64,000 nt of DNA from Aquimarina sp. U1-2 (GCF_017897595.1 NZ_JAGKIK010000018.1:1-64000), one strand, 5' to 3'. Counted from the first letter of the stretch, positions 48,568-59,371 are shown. The notes: a model not told the origin generated them from the letters alone. A program made the numbers and translations.

Positions 48568-49084
48568 ATATTCGTTGATATAAATACTCGTCTTTATACG
48601 AGTTGTTTACTAAATTCCATTCTTTTTTGATTCCGATTTTTTTGAACCCACAGTGCTCAAACAATTTGATGCTCGCTAGATTATCTTCTGATATGTTTGC
48701 GTATAATTGATGTAATCTTAGATGAGTAACTCCATAATTAATTATGATCTCTAAAGCTTCGGCTCCGTAACCTTTACCCCTACTTTCTTCTTGAGCAATA
48801 ATAATACCTACTCCGGCCCTGTTATGAGTTGGATTAAAATCAAAAAGGTCAATAAGACCTATAGGCGATTCATCTAGAGTACAAACAACAAGTCGTAGTT
48901 GTTTTACTTCATAAATATCCTGATGCGCATTCTTTAAATATTGCTTGATCAAAAAACGAGAGTATGGGGTTTGTGTAGCACTCATTTCCCAAATTTGCTC
49001 GTTATTTTCTATAGTGTAAATAAATTCTAAATCTTCAGGTTCAAGTGCCCGTAAAAAAACTTTTTCACCTTGTAATGTCAACAT
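48557..49084 (-). CDS. GNAT N-acetyltransferase (RimJ/RimL type)
   Basis: 175 residues. GEKVFLRALEPEDLEFIYTI is the usual RimJ/L opening; AGVGIIIAQEESRGKGYGAEAL has the acetyl-CoA loop (RGKGYG), and HCGFKKIGIKKEWN closes the domain. Protein N-terminal or small-molecule acetylation; target unknown. It overlaps dapF by 20 bases and mltG by 11, so the three form one operon. Confidence 0.88.
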   Translation of the reverse strand: MLTLQGEKVFLRALEPEDLEFIYTIENNEQIWEMSATQTPYSRFLIKQYLKNAHQDIYEVKQLRLVVCTLDESPIGLIDLFDFNPTHNRAGVGIIIAQEESRGKGYGAEALEIIINYGVTHLRLHQLYANISEDNLASIKLFEHCGFKKIGIKKEWNLVNNSYKDEYLYQRIYVH

Positions 49085-49862
49085 TAATTTCTCCTTTAAA
49101 AACCTGTTCTGCAGGACCTATTAAAAATATATTTTTATACCCATTTTGATCTTTAGAAAATGTGACCGTAAGTTCTCCTCCCTGGGTGTGAATACTAATT
49201 TCTCGCTCACTTGTTAGTTGTGTCGCATGCATCGCAAGAGCTACCGCAGTAACACCAGTACCGCAGGATAAGGTTTCATCTTCTACACCCCTTTCATAAG
49301 TACGTACAGCGAATGAACTTGTACTATTTTTTTCAACAAAATTCACATTACTTCCTGCATCAAAGTAAGGAGCTCCATTCCGTATTTTCTTTCCCGTATT
49401 TTTCACATCAAAACCTGATAACTCTTCTACAAGTGTAACATGATGAGGAGATCCTGTATCGAGAAACAAATGAGAATCGTATATTTCAATTTCAGAGACA
49501 TCTTGCATTTGTAGATGCACCGAACCGTTTTTGATTTCGGCATGATGCTTACCATCGATAGCAGTAAAAATTGCCTTAGTTGTTATGATACCTAAGTTGG
49601 CTGCAAAAGCGACTAGGCACCTTCCGCCATTTCCGCACATAGAACTTTCATTTCCATCAGCATTAAAATAGACCATAGTAAAATCATCTTCATCATTCTT
49701 CGGTTGTTCTAATAACATTAGACCATCGGCGCCTATACCGAATTTCCTGTCACAAAGTCTTGCAAATAGTTTGGTATCATTTTTGGACACTTTTGGGTCA
49801 CGATTATCAATAATTATAAAATCGTTTCCTGTTCCCTGATATTTATAAAAAGTAAGGGTCAT
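49065..49862 (-). CDS. dapF: Diaminopimelate epimerase
   Basis: 265 residues from the ATG at 49862 (the frame extends to 49892). FYKYQGTGNDFIIIDNR, the two catalytic cysteines in SSMCGNGGRC and LSCGTGVTAVA, GIGADGLMLLE and DAGSNVNFVE are diagnostic. It converts LL- to meso-diaminopimelate for lysine and peptidoglycan. A TACCTTTG box precedes it. Confidence 0.97.
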   Translation of the reverse strand: MTLTFYKYQGTGNDFIIIDNRDPKVSKNDTKLFARLCDRKFGIGADGLMLLEQPKNDEDDFTMVYFNADGNESSMCGNGGRCLVAFAANLGIITTKAIFTAIDGKHHAEIKNGSVHLQMQDVSEIEIYDSHLFLDTGSPHHVTLVEELSGFDVKNTGKKIRNGAPYFDAGSNVNFVEKNSTSSFAVRTYERGVEDETLSCGTGVTAVALAMHATQLTSEREISIHTQGGELTVTFSKDQNGYKNIFLIGPAEQVFKGEINVDITR

Positions 49863-49881
49863 TATAATCTGTATATGATCG

Positions 49882-49889
49882 CAAAGGTA
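49882..49889 (-). promoter_or_regulatory. Candidate -7 box TACCTTTG of the dapF operon
   Basis: TAnnTTTG match, 19 bases before the ATG at 49862 on the minus strand. The -33 region has no TTTG at the right distance. Confidence 0.45.
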
Positions 49890-50021
49890 CAAAGAAAGTG
49901 AACATAAATGTGTTGTTAATTGTGAGTTAAATTTTTACGAAAACGTATACGATAATTGTAATTTTAAGTATTAAGTACAGTCTATTTAATAGAACTAATT
50001 TAATTAAACAAAAAAGAAAAG

Positions 50022-51446
50022 ATGATGAAAAGATTTTTAGGTGTATTACTTGTAGCCATACTGGCTGGAGTGATAACATTAGGTGCTTATAAATTATTTA
50101 TTCAATCAGATGCAGTTGTTATTCAAGATAGAATATCAAGAACAGATACCATTCCTGTGAATTATGCGATAGGTAATTCTAAAAATGCAACAAGTGCCTC
50201 TATTGCTAGTATTGATTTTACACTAGCAGCAGAAAAAACAGTAAATGCTGTTGTACACGTTAAGCAATACGGGGTTACTCGAACTCCAAGAAATTTAATG
50301 GAATTTTTACGAAATGGAGGAGCACAAGAACGAAGAATTCAGGGAGCCGGTTCTGGTGTAATCATTACTGAAGATGGGTATATTGTTACCAACAATCACG
50401 TTATCGATGGTGCTACAGATCTTGAGGTTACTTTAAATAATAATAAATCTTATAAAGCCAAGGTAGTTGGGACGGCACCACAGTCTGATATTGCACTAAT
50501 TAAAATAGAAGCCGATAAAAAATTATCTTATATCCCATTTGGAGATTCTAACTCTGCCAAAATTGGCGAATGGGTGCTGGCGGTTGGAAACCCTTTTAAT
50601 TTAACTTCAACGGTTACTGCAGGTATTATTAGCGCAAAATCGAGAGATTTGAATGAGTATGATAATAATGTACAATCATTTATCCAGACTGATGCAGCTA
50701 TAAATCCTGGTAATAGTGGTGGCGCTCTGGTAAATACAAAAGGTGAACTTATTGGTATCAATACAGCAATTACTTCGCAAACCGGAAGTTATGTGGGCTA
50801 CGCTTTTGCGGTACCTTCAAACAATGCCAAAAAAATTATAGATGATATTATAGAGTTTGGAGATGTACAACGAGGAATCATAGGAATAACCGGCGGAACC
50901 ATTAACCCTAAGGCCATCGAGGCTTATGATATTTCTACATCGCAAGGAGTTTTTGTTGCCTCTGTAGCAGAAAATAGTGGTGCAAAAAAAGCTGGATTAA
51001 AAGAAGGAGATGTGATTAAAGAAATTGACGGATTACCTATAAAGAAGTTTGCTGATCTAACGGGTTACGTAAATAGTAAACGACCCGATGATATTATTAA
51101 GGTACGGGTGTTAAGAAAAACGAAAGAGCTCGTTTTACCTGTTAAATTAACCAAATACGAGATACAAAACTATAATATTAGCGATGTAGGTGTTGAAGTT
51201 GTTAATCCGCCTAATGGATATTTGAAGAAATTTGATCTTGATCATGGGGTTGTTATTAATAAAGCACTCAGTTCTAGAATGAAAAGATACAATCTAGAAG
51301 GACTTATTATAAGCGAGATAGATGGTAAAAAGGTAAAAAGTGTTTTAGAAGTGAAAGAAATTATAGAAAATAAATATCCCGATGAAGATATTACTATTAG
51401 TTTGGTAGATAGAAATGGTGATAAACGAGAATTTGTTTTTCAATAA
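50022..51446 (+). CDS. HtrA/DegP-family periplasmic serine protease
   Basis: 474 residues. Signal anchor (KRFLGVLLVAILAGVITLG). Trypsin-like domain with His in VTNNHVIDGATDL, Asp in SDIALIKIE and Ser in NPGNSGGALVN (the full triad), then two PDZ domains (GVFVASVAENSGAKKAGLKE; GVVINKALSSRMKRYNLEG). The alternative start is the next ATG (50025). It degrades or refolds damaged envelope proteins. A 9-base motif TTACGAAAACG lies 80-90 bases upstream and also precedes the GAPDH gene. Confidence 0.94.
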   Translation: MMKRFLGVLLVAILAGVITLGAYKLFIQSDAVVIQDRISRTDTIPVNYAIGNSKNATSASIASIDFTLAAEKTVNAVVHVKQYGVTRTPRNLMEFLRNGGAQERRIQGAGSGVIITEDGYIVTNNHVIDGATDLEVTLNNNKSYKAKVVGTAPQSDIALIKIEADKKLSYIPFGDSNSAKIGEWVLAVGNPFNLTSTVTAGIISAKSRDLNEYDNNVQSFIQTDAAINPGNSGGALVNTKGELIGINTAITSQTGSYVGYAFAVPSNNAKKIIDDIIEFGDVQRGIIGITGGTINPKAIEAYDISTSQGVFVASVAENSGAKKAGLKEGDVIKEIDGLPIKKFADLTGYVNSKRPDDIIKVRVLRKTKELVLPVKLTKYEIQNYNISDVGVEVVNPPNGYLKKFDLDHGVVINKALSSRMKRYNLEGLIISEIDGKKVKSVLEVKEIIENKYPDEDITISLVDRNGDKREFVFQ

Positions 51447-51449
51447 ACT

Positions 51450-51495
51450 ATCTCAAGGCGAGTCCACGAGGTACTATACCCTTTGATGATGTTTA
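51450..51495. repeat. GGCGGTGCCAATA-family repeat (copy 3, diverged)
   Basis: AACTATCTCAAGGCGAGTCC, ACGAGGTACTATACCCTTTG and ATGATGTTTATAAAA, starting 3 bases after the HtrA stop. It shares the AACTATCTC opening with the copy at 53091. Confidence 0.6.
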
Positions 51496-51525
51496 TAAAA
51501 CTATCGAAAGCCTTGTAAATAGCGA

Positions 51526-51561
51526 GATCCCGTTACTATGTAAAGTGACGGGATTTTTTTA
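51526..51561 (+). terminator. Terminator after the HtrA gene
   Basis: ATCCCGTTACT pairs with AGTGACGGGAT (one G-T) around ATGTAA, followed by TTTTTTTAT. Strong GC content for this AT-rich sequence. Confidence 0.85.
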
Positions 51562-51566
51562 TCAAA

Positions 51567-51603
51567 AAACGTTTTACGAAAACGTTTGAAATATATACTT
51601 TTG
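51567..51603 (+). promoter_or_regulatory. Promoter and palindromic operator of the GAPDH gene
   Basis: AAACGTTTT (51567-51575) and AAAACGTTT (51579-51587) are perfect 9-bp inverted arms around ACG. They lie immediately upstream of TACTTTTG (51596-51603), a full -7 match, 36 bases before the ATG. A repressor of the LacI type is plausible; a weaker TTTTTACGAAAACG copy lies at 49933-49946 before the HtrA gene. Confidence 0.6.
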
Positions 51604-51638
51604 CACGAAATTTCAAGGTTTAAAAACACAACAACAAA

Positions 51639-53087
51639 ATGAGCACTAACGAAGTTTACGAAAAAGAACTTGCCTTCCAGGCAGATCGACGCCGCGCTAC
51701 TGTGGCCTTTATTAAAGCAGTAAGCGACTTATGGTACGATAACGCGATAGAATTGGTACTTTTTAGGAACCAATTGATCGATAAAAACGTAAGTGAAATT
51801 ATAAATCTCCACGAATACGCTGGTGAATTTGTACAAAAGCCTATTTCTATATTTGACTCTGTAGAAATTGCTCAAGCTATAAAATTAATGGATTTACCGC
51901 CTTCAAAATTAGATATCGGTAAGCTCACTTACGAATATCATCTTTCTAATGATGAATATGGTTCTATTAATCGATTTGTTCAAAATAAACTTAAAGATGC
52001 TAAGAAAGTTAAGCCTATCTCACCAAAAAACGTCGTTCTTTACGGATTTGGAAGAATTGGTCGTCTTGTCGCACGTGAACTTATGACCATAACGGGTAAA
52101 GGAAGTCAGTTACGATTAAGAGCTATTGTAACCCGAGGAGAAATTACAGAAGAAGTTCTGGAAAAAAGAGCTTCATTGCTACGAAACGATTCTGTTCACG
52201 GAGATTTCGCAGGAACAGTAGAAACAGATATCAATAATAAAGCGCTCCTCATCAATGGCACTACAGTTAACATTATAAACGCTAGCAATCCCGAAGAAAT
52301 TGATTACACTACTTATGGTATAGAAGATGCACTAGTAATCGACAATACAGGGGCATTTAGAGATAAAGAAGCTTTAGAAAGACACCTGAAAGCCAAAGGT
52401 GTTACTAAAGTGCTGCTTACGGCTCCAGGAAAAGGAGTGCCTAATATTGTACATGGTGTTAACCACAAAGAACATGATCCTGACAAAGTGGACATTTTTT
52501 CTGCGGCCTCATGCACTACAAACGCGATAACCCCTATTTTACAAGCAGTAGACGATAGTTTTGGCGTAGTAAACGGCCATCTAGAAACAATACATGCATA
52601 TACTAATGATCAAAATCTGGTTGACAATATGCATAAAAAATATCGAAGGGGTCGTGCTGCTGCCCTCAATATGGTAATTACTGAAACTGGTGCAGGCAAA
52701 GCAGTTTCGAAAGCATTACCAAGTTTTGAAGGAAAACTTACCTCCAACGCAATTCGTGTACCTGTTCCCAATGGATCATTAGCGATTCTCAACCTCAATC
52801 TAGACAAGAAAGCCTCCAAAGAAAGTATGAATGCTATTATAAAAAAATATGCTTTAGAAGGAAATCTAGTAGAGCAGATTAAATATTCTCTCGACAACGA
52901 GCTTGTTTCTAGCGATATCGTGGGGTCTTCTGCTCCGTCGATTTATGATAGCAACGCTACTATAGTTGATGCTAAAGGACATAACGCTGTTCTATATGTA
53001 TGGTACGATAACGAATACGGCTATAGTCACCAAGTGATACGGCTATCTAAATATATAGCCAAAGTACGCCGTTTTACTTATTACTAG
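51639..53087 (+). CDS. Glyceraldehyde-3-phosphate dehydrogenase with N-terminal extension
   Basis: 482 residues, against about 335 for standard GAPDH. Residues 1-125 are an extra helical segment (ELAFQADRRRATVAFIKAVS, FVQKPISIFDSVEIAQAI) of unknown role. The Rossmann part starts near 130 (NVVLYGFGRIGRLVARELM), the catalytic Cys lies about residue 291 in AASCTTNAITPIL, and HAYTNDQN, AALNMVITETGAGKAVSKA and WYDNEYGYSHQV complete the fold. The long form is known in several Bacteroidota and cyanobacteria. It may serve gluconeogenesis; cofactor choice is not settled from sequence. Confidence 0.92.
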   Translation: MSTNEVYEKELAFQADRRRATVAFIKAVSDLWYDNAIELVLFRNQLIDKNVSEIINLHEYAGEFVQKPISIFDSVEIAQAIKLMDLPPSKLDIGKLTYEYHLSNDEYGSINRFVQNKLKDAKKVKPISPKNVVLYGFGRIGRLVARELMTITGKGSQLRLRAIVTRGEITEEVLEKRASLLRNDSVHGDFAGTVETDINNKALLINGTTVNIINASNPEEIDYTTYGIEDALVIDNTGAFRDKEALERHLKAKGVTKVLLTAPGKGVPNIVHGVNHKEHDPDKVDIFSAASCTTNAITPILQAVDDSFGVVNGHLETIHAYTNDQNLVDNMHKKYRRGRAAALNMVITETGAGKAVSKALPSFEGKLTSNAIRVPVPNGSLAILNLNLDKKASKESMNAIIKKYALEGNLVEQIKYSLDNELVSSDIVGSSAPSIYDSNATIVDAKGHNAVLYVWYDNEYGYSHQVIRLSKYIAKVRRFTYY

Positions 53088-53090
53088 TAA

Positions 53091-53130
53091 ACTATCTCGG
53101 GGGTATTACACCCTATGGCGGTGCCAATAA
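53091..53130. repeat. GGCGGTGCCAATA-family repeat (copy 4, short)
   Basis: ACTATCTCGGGGGTATTACA then CCCTATGGCGGTGCCAATAA, 3 bases after the GAPDH stop. Same location relative to a stop codon as copy 3. Confidence 0.65.
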
Positions 53131-53257
53131 GAGACAAGATTTAGAAAAGATTGGTTGAGAAAGCAGGTTAAACATAAGATCATTTTAAAGTTTCTATAGT
53201 TGATAATTTTCAAATTCTAGAACTTTAAAATAATCCAATTCAGGGGCTAGCCACTAG

Positions 53258-53330
53258 GCATTTGTTGAAAATAATTTTTCAATGTCAAGGCAAGCCTGTG
53301 CGTATTATACCCTTTAGCGTTGACAATACA
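53258..53330. repeat. GGCGGTGCCAATA-family repeat (copy 5, long)
   Basis: GCATTTGTTGAAAATAATTT, TTCAATGTCAAGGCAAGCCT, GTGCGTATTATACCCTTTAG then CGTTGACAATACA: close to the full copy at 17502-17573. It lies within the 0.9-kb repeat-packed gap after the GAPDH gene. Confidence 0.7.
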
Positions 53331-53360
53331 TTCAAGTGTAATATAGCTTTACGTTTTTTT

Positions 53361-53568
53361 AACCCGGTTTATGCATTAGAATTTCGTTATGAGGTTTGAA
53401 AATGCTACGACAAAGCATTGCTTTGGGCGAGTTGTAGCGTTGGAAGAGTGTTTTCTAAGTTTCATCATAGCATCGCTACGGTGAAACTTAAAAACACAAC
53501 GTAGTGCTTGGTTTTGCAGCAGTTTAAAGCCGTAATAGATTTTCTAATGCATAAAGCGAGTTTAACCA
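53361..53568. repeat. Palindromic intergenic element, most complete relative of copy C
   Basis: AACCCGGTTTATGCATTAGAA on the left pairs with the arm CTAATGCATAAAGCGAGTTT on the right; the central stem is TAAGTTTCA (53456-53464) / TGAAACTTA (53482-53490) around the core TCATAGCATCGCTACGG. A further internal hairpin, CTACGACAAAGCATTGCTTT then GGGCGAGTTGTAGCG, is shared with 1246-1470 but missing from 30864-31147. GAACTGG-type outer ends are decayed, so flanking repeats cannot be read. Confidence 0.8.
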
Positions 53569-53883
53569 ATCTTGTTATTCATTTCCTGAAATTATACATT
53601 TCAACTTCTAATAAATCAGCAACATATTACTTTCATCCAAATTCTGTAAAAAAAAACTTTATAATTATCTACAATATCGTACATTTATTGTCGTTACAGA
53701 ACAAACTTAATAAGAAACAAAAAATTTAAGTAGGAAAAATCATACAGTAACACTCCCAAATGCTGTTATGTTTATGCTCTACTACCTTGTATGTAAAGGT
53801 TAATACAATATATAATTAGTTAAATAAAGAAGAATAATTACATGAAACGAATAGTAAAAAATTTTAAAAATTTCTTCATCAAA

Positions 53884-53980
53884 GGGAATGTTTAAAATTT
53901 TTAATGTGAGAGCGTAGCGGCTATATACGTTCTCAATTTTTTAATTATTTCGTTTTCACACAATTAAAAATAGTTAAACG
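53884..53980. repeat. Start-codon-associated hairpin repeat (copy 3)
   Basis: GGGAATGTTTAAAATTTTTA, ATGTGAGAGCGTAGCGGCTA, TATACGTTCTCAATTTTTTA and the ending AATAGTTAAACGT stop one base before the ATG at 53982. The arrangement is the same as at 8241-8330, including the GTTAA(A/C)CGT-ATG junction. Confidence 0.8.
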
Positions 53981-53981
53981 T

Positions 53982-54596
53982 ATGAAATTATCGCAGTATC
54001 TATTCGTTGTTTTTACACTTTTATCGTTTTTCACAGCATCGTACGCACAAGAGACTGTATCTGTTGAACAAGCATTAAAACAAGAGGAAATAGAAAAACA
54101 ATTTGATATTGTAATCAAAAAATCAGGAAGGTACCAAGAGTATAAGGTTATCAAGCAAGTTTGGATCAATAAACTAAAGGCTAATGTAAATGATTCCATA
54201 AAAAAATTAGAAACCAAAATAACTACCAACAATAAACAAATTGAGGATCAACAAGCTACGATAACCGGTCTCGAAGCCTCTTTGAATAAGACTAATGAAG
54301 ATTTAGCTTTGGTAACACAACAAAAAGATAACATGAGTTTCTTTGGTGCTTCTGTTACCAAATCAAGCTACAAAACAATTATGTGGATTATCGTTGGAGC
54401 ACTTTTAGCGCTTCTAGGCTTCTTTATTTACAAATTTAAAAATAGTAATGCCGTTACTATACAAGCAAAAAAGGCATTAGCCGAGACCGAAGATGAATTT
54501 GAAGATCATAGAAGAAGATCATTAGAACGCGAGCAAAAAGTTATGCGCAAACTACAAGATGAAATTAATAAACAGCGTAAAGCCGGAGCTAAGTAA
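53982..54596 (+). CDS. Hypothetical membrane protein with coiled coil
   Basis: 204 residues: signal peptide (KLSQYLFVVFTLLSFFTASYAQ), a polar helix, a coiled coil (about 60-115; LETKITTNNKQIEDQQATIT), one membrane helix (about 124-146; TIMWIIVGALLALLGFFIYK) and a basic C-terminal tail (RRRSLEREQKVMRKLQDEIN). Flavobacterial orthologues are sometimes labelled tRNA (guanine-N1)-methyltransferase because they precede trmD; nothing here supports methyltransferase activity. A terminator follows, so it is not an operon with trmD. Function unknown. Confidence 0.7.
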   Translation: MKLSQYLFVVFTLLSFFTASYAQETVSVEQALKQEEIEKQFDIVIKKSGRYQEYKVIKQVWINKLKANVNDSIKKLETKITTNNKQIEDQQATITGLEASLNKTNEDLALVTQQKDNMSFFGASVTKSSYKTIMWIIVGALLALLGFFIYKFKNSNAVTIQAKKALAETEDEFEDHRRRSLEREQKVMRKLQDEINKQRKAGAK

Positions 54597-54610
54597 TACT
54601 AAATTTACCT

Positions 54611-54637
54611 AAATCTTGGTGTACTAAGATTTTTTTA
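54611..54637 (+). terminator. Terminator after the coiled-coil gene
   Basis: AAATCTT pairs with AAGATTT around GGTGTACT, followed by a run of T. It ends transcription 15 bases after the stop and before trmD. Confidence 0.7.
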
Positions 54638-54650
54638 AATTTTTACTATT

Positions 54651-54699
54651 GAGCTCATCTTGACTTTTTTGATTAAAGTAAAAAAGTCAAGATGAGCTC
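54651..54699. mobile_element. Minimal MITE-like perfect palindrome, flanked by ATT
   Basis: GAGCTCATCTTGACTTTTTT (54651-54670) and its exact complement (54680-54699) form a 20-bp stem around GATTAAAGT, flanked by ATT on both sides. Ends match the 39421-39581 element except for the fourth base; the interior is missing. It sits in the trmD leader, so it could also influence its transcription. Confidence 0.75.
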
Positions 54700-54749
54700 A
54701 TTTTCTTTTTGCATCTTTGCACGTATTCTAAGTATTGAAATTGATAGTG

Positions 54750-55427
54750 ATGCGAATCGATATTATTACTGTAGTCCCTGATATGCTAAAAAGCCCTTTT
54801 GAAGCTTCTATAATGAAGCGATCTATAGAAAAAGGTCTAGTAGATGTACAATTTCATAATCTGCGAGATTATACGACCAATACCTACAAGCAAGTAGATG
54901 ACTACCAATTTGGTGGAGGTGCCGGTATGGTCATGATGATAGAGCCTATAGACAAATGTATTAGTAAACTTACTTCAGAAAGAGATTATGACGAGATTAT
55001 CTATATGACTCCAGACGGCGAGACCTTACATCAGGGTATGGCTAATCAACTGTCTTTAAAAAATAATGTGATACTCTTGTGCGGACATTACAAAGGGGTC
55101 GATCAACGAGTTAGAGATCAATTTATAACTAAAGAAATATCGATAGGTGACTATGTTTTGTCTGGGGGCGAATTAGGCGCTTTGATCCTATGTGATGCCA
55201 TTATACGACTTATTCCCGGAGTTCTGGGCAATGAAACCTCTGCACTTACCGATTCTTTTCAAGATAACCTATTAGCCCCCCCAATCTATACGAGGCCAGC
55301 AAATTATAAAGGCTGGAAAGTTCCTGAAGTACTCACCTCTGGTAATTTTCCTAAAATTGAGACATGGAGAGAAGAACAAGCGTATTTGCGAACTAAAGAA
55401 AGAAGACCTGATCTTTTAAAAGATTAA
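54750..55427 (+). CDS. trmD: tRNA (guanine-37-N1)-methyltransferase
   Basis: 225 residues from ATG at 54750 (an in-frame TTG at 54735 is less typical). [17 protein letters not shown], the knot motifs [22 protein letters not shown] (SAM site), [18 protein letters not shown] and [16 protein letters not shown] are diagnostic. It methylates G37 next to the anticodon to prevent +1 slippage. rplS follows, the usual order. Confidence 0.97.
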   Translation: MRIDIITVVPDMLKSPFEASIMKRSIEKGLVDVQFHNLRDYTTNTYKQVDDYQFGGGAGMVMMIEPIDKCISKLTSERDYDEIIYMTPDGETLHQGMANQLSLKNNVILLCGHYKGVDQRVRDQFITKEISIGDYVLSGGELGALILCDAIIRLIPGVLGNETSALTDSFQDNLLAPPIYTRPANYKGWKVPEVLTSGNFPKIETWREEQAYLRTKERRPDLLKD

Positions 55428-55438
55428 GTTCAAAACAC

Positions 55439-55468
55439 TTGCGTGTAATCAAATTATCTTTATTTTTG
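55439..55468 (+). promoter_or_regulatory. Promoter of rplS
   Basis: TTG (55439-55441), 19-base spacer, then TATTTTTG (55461-55468): a full -7 and three of four -33 positions. The leader would be about 65 bases. Confidence 0.6.
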
Positions 55469-55539
55469 CAATCTGATTAAAATAACCTCTGGCGAAAATC
55501 GTGAATGTTGTTTTGACAAAACCTAAGAAACTTTATAAA

Positions 55540-55890
55540 ATGGAAGATTTAGTAAAATTCGTACAAAACGAATTTGTTACCAAAAAAGAAATGCCAGAGT
55601 TCTCTGCCGGTGATACAATCACGGTGTATTATGAGATTAAAGAAGGAAATAAAACACGTACACAGTTCTTTAGAGGAGTGGTTATTCAAAGAAGAGGATC
55701 TGGTACTACTGAGACATTTACGATCAGAAAAATGTCTGGTACTATAGGAGTAGAACGTATTTTTCCACTTAATTTACCTGCGCTTCAAAAAATCGAAGTT
55801 AATAAAAGAGGTAAGGTACGTAGAGCACGTATATTTTACTTTAGAGAGCTTACAGGTAAAAAAGCACGTATTAAAGAAAAAAGAAATTAA
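55540..55890 (+). CDS. rplS: Ribosomal protein L19
   Basis: 116 residues from the ATG at 55540; the open frame begins at a GTG (55501), but homologues start MEDLVKFVQNEFVTKKE. Motifs FSAGDTITVYYEIKEGNKTR, QFFRGVVIQRRGSGTTETFT (in part), VERIFPLNLPALQKIEV and RRARIFYFRELTGKKARI are typical. Large-subunit protein at the subunit interface. A terminator follows closely. Confidence 0.97.
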   Translation: MEDLVKFVQNEFVTKKEMPEFSAGDTITVYYEIKEGNKTRTQFFRGVVIQRRGSGTTETFTIRKMSGTIGVERIFPLNLPALQKIEVNKRGKVRRARIFYFRELTGKKARIKEKRN

Positions 55891-55911
55891 TACATTACAG
55901 TATACTTTAAT

Positions 55912-55939
55912 AAAAAGCTGCAAAAATGCAGCTTTTTTT
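55912..55939 (+). terminator. Terminator of rplS
   Basis: AAAAAGCTGCA pairs with TGCAGCTTTTT around AAAA and runs into seven T; 22 bases after the stop. Confidence 0.9.
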
Positions 55940-56488
55940 ATGAACAAAAGTTGATAAACTAGGTTCATAACCTTTTGATAACTAATATAATAACAAACCA
56001 TTACTTCGATACTATTTTTCATTATCTTTAAATAAGAAATTACAAAATATATGAGATGACAAAAGGATTCCTAAATTTTGTAATAGCTACAAAACGTTCT
56101 TTGAACAACATACGCCATTTTAAAGTTGAAATAAATATAAGATGAAAGTTATTTTTTTGAGTACATCGTTGAAATCAATTTAAGGGCTTTACTTTGAAGT
56201 AATTTCAAAATGAAATTCAAAAGAAAAAATTAAGTTTTGACACCTTTTTAACTGTATAAAATGGTATTTGGACTACTATTGTGAGATCTGTAGAATGATT
56301 ATAGTTATTGATCATGTATACAGAAATCGTTATTAGTCCTTTGCATAGCCGCAATTTATAAGTATGATTATGTCTATAATTTGTGACTATCACGAATTGA
56401 AAATGATGATCGTAGTATGATATAAAAACGAAAGTTTTTATGTAACAGCGAATAAAACAGCTATTATACAACCGAAGCATTTTCAATG

Positions 56489-56530
56489 AAGCCATATCAA
56501 GATATATGTATTTTGATATGGCTTTTTCTT
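56489..56530 (+). terminator. Orphan terminator-like hairpin
   Basis: AAGCCATATCAA pairs with TTGATATGGCTT around 12 bases, then TTTTCTTTTATTT. No plus-strand gene is seen upstream (55940-56488 has no convincing frame), so it could end an RNA gene, or be a leftover hairpin. The gap 55940-57066 otherwise holds AT-rich DNA, a REP-like TCTCGACTGCATTCGACC at 56611 and an arm of the palindromic family at 56714-56740. Confidence 0.5.
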
Positions 56531-56713
56531 TTATTTCTAGAACCAAACTCCTATCCGCTTTAGTCATTACATGCTAGGTCGAAAGATTATTTTTAGATTT
56601 AATAACCAGGTCTCGACTGCATTCGACCAGACTGGCGAAAGTAAACGAATACTAAGGTATGTTAAGACGTAATACCTGCCTACCTTTTTTTAAATACAAT
56701 GGCAGGCCGGGAT

Positions 56714-56740
56714 TTTATAATGCATAAACCGGGGTTTAAC
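56714..56740. repeat. Fragment of the palindromic element (single arm)
   Basis: GATTTTATAATGCATAAACC then GGGGTTTAA is the right arm found at 144-171, 31033-31062 and 53534-53566, without the rest of the element. Confidence 0.6.
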
Positions 56741-57042
56741 CTTAAAAATAACTTTGCTTCTTATTAACCCTCTAACTTTTAAAACCTATTCACATCAAGA
56801 TACGTAAATAATTATAACTTCAAATTGAACTCATCTCAAAACTTATCCCATAGAGGTTGCATTTACATGAGTAGATTTGTATCTTCGCGCACGGAAAATC
56901 TCAAGGTATACTATCCTTTCTAAGTAATTGACAAAAAATCAAATACTACTGTTTACTTTGGGAAATTTAAACGACTAATATTTCCTTAAAAAATTTGACT
57001 AATATTTAGGTATCTAAAGCCTGAGTCGTACGTAAATAATGA

Positions 57043-59292
<2,250 letters not shown>

Positions 59293-59371
59293 TAATAATA
59301 ATAATAATAGCGAAAAAAGACTGTCTTGAAAGCTGTTATTTCAAAATAGATTGATAAAATCTAATGAACTC

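Noticed and set aside
53508-53729. 73-codon plus-strand frame
   Set aside because: Starts inside the palindromic element and has no family features.
53982-54596. Annotation of this gene as a tRNA methyltransferase
   Set aside because: Signal peptide, coiled coil and membrane helix; no SAM or knot motif. The label comes from its place before trmD.
56217-56567. 116-codon frame on the minus strand between rplS and icd
   Set aside because: No family features, odd residue use (many Tyr, Asn, Ile), and it crosses a terminator-like hairpin near its start.
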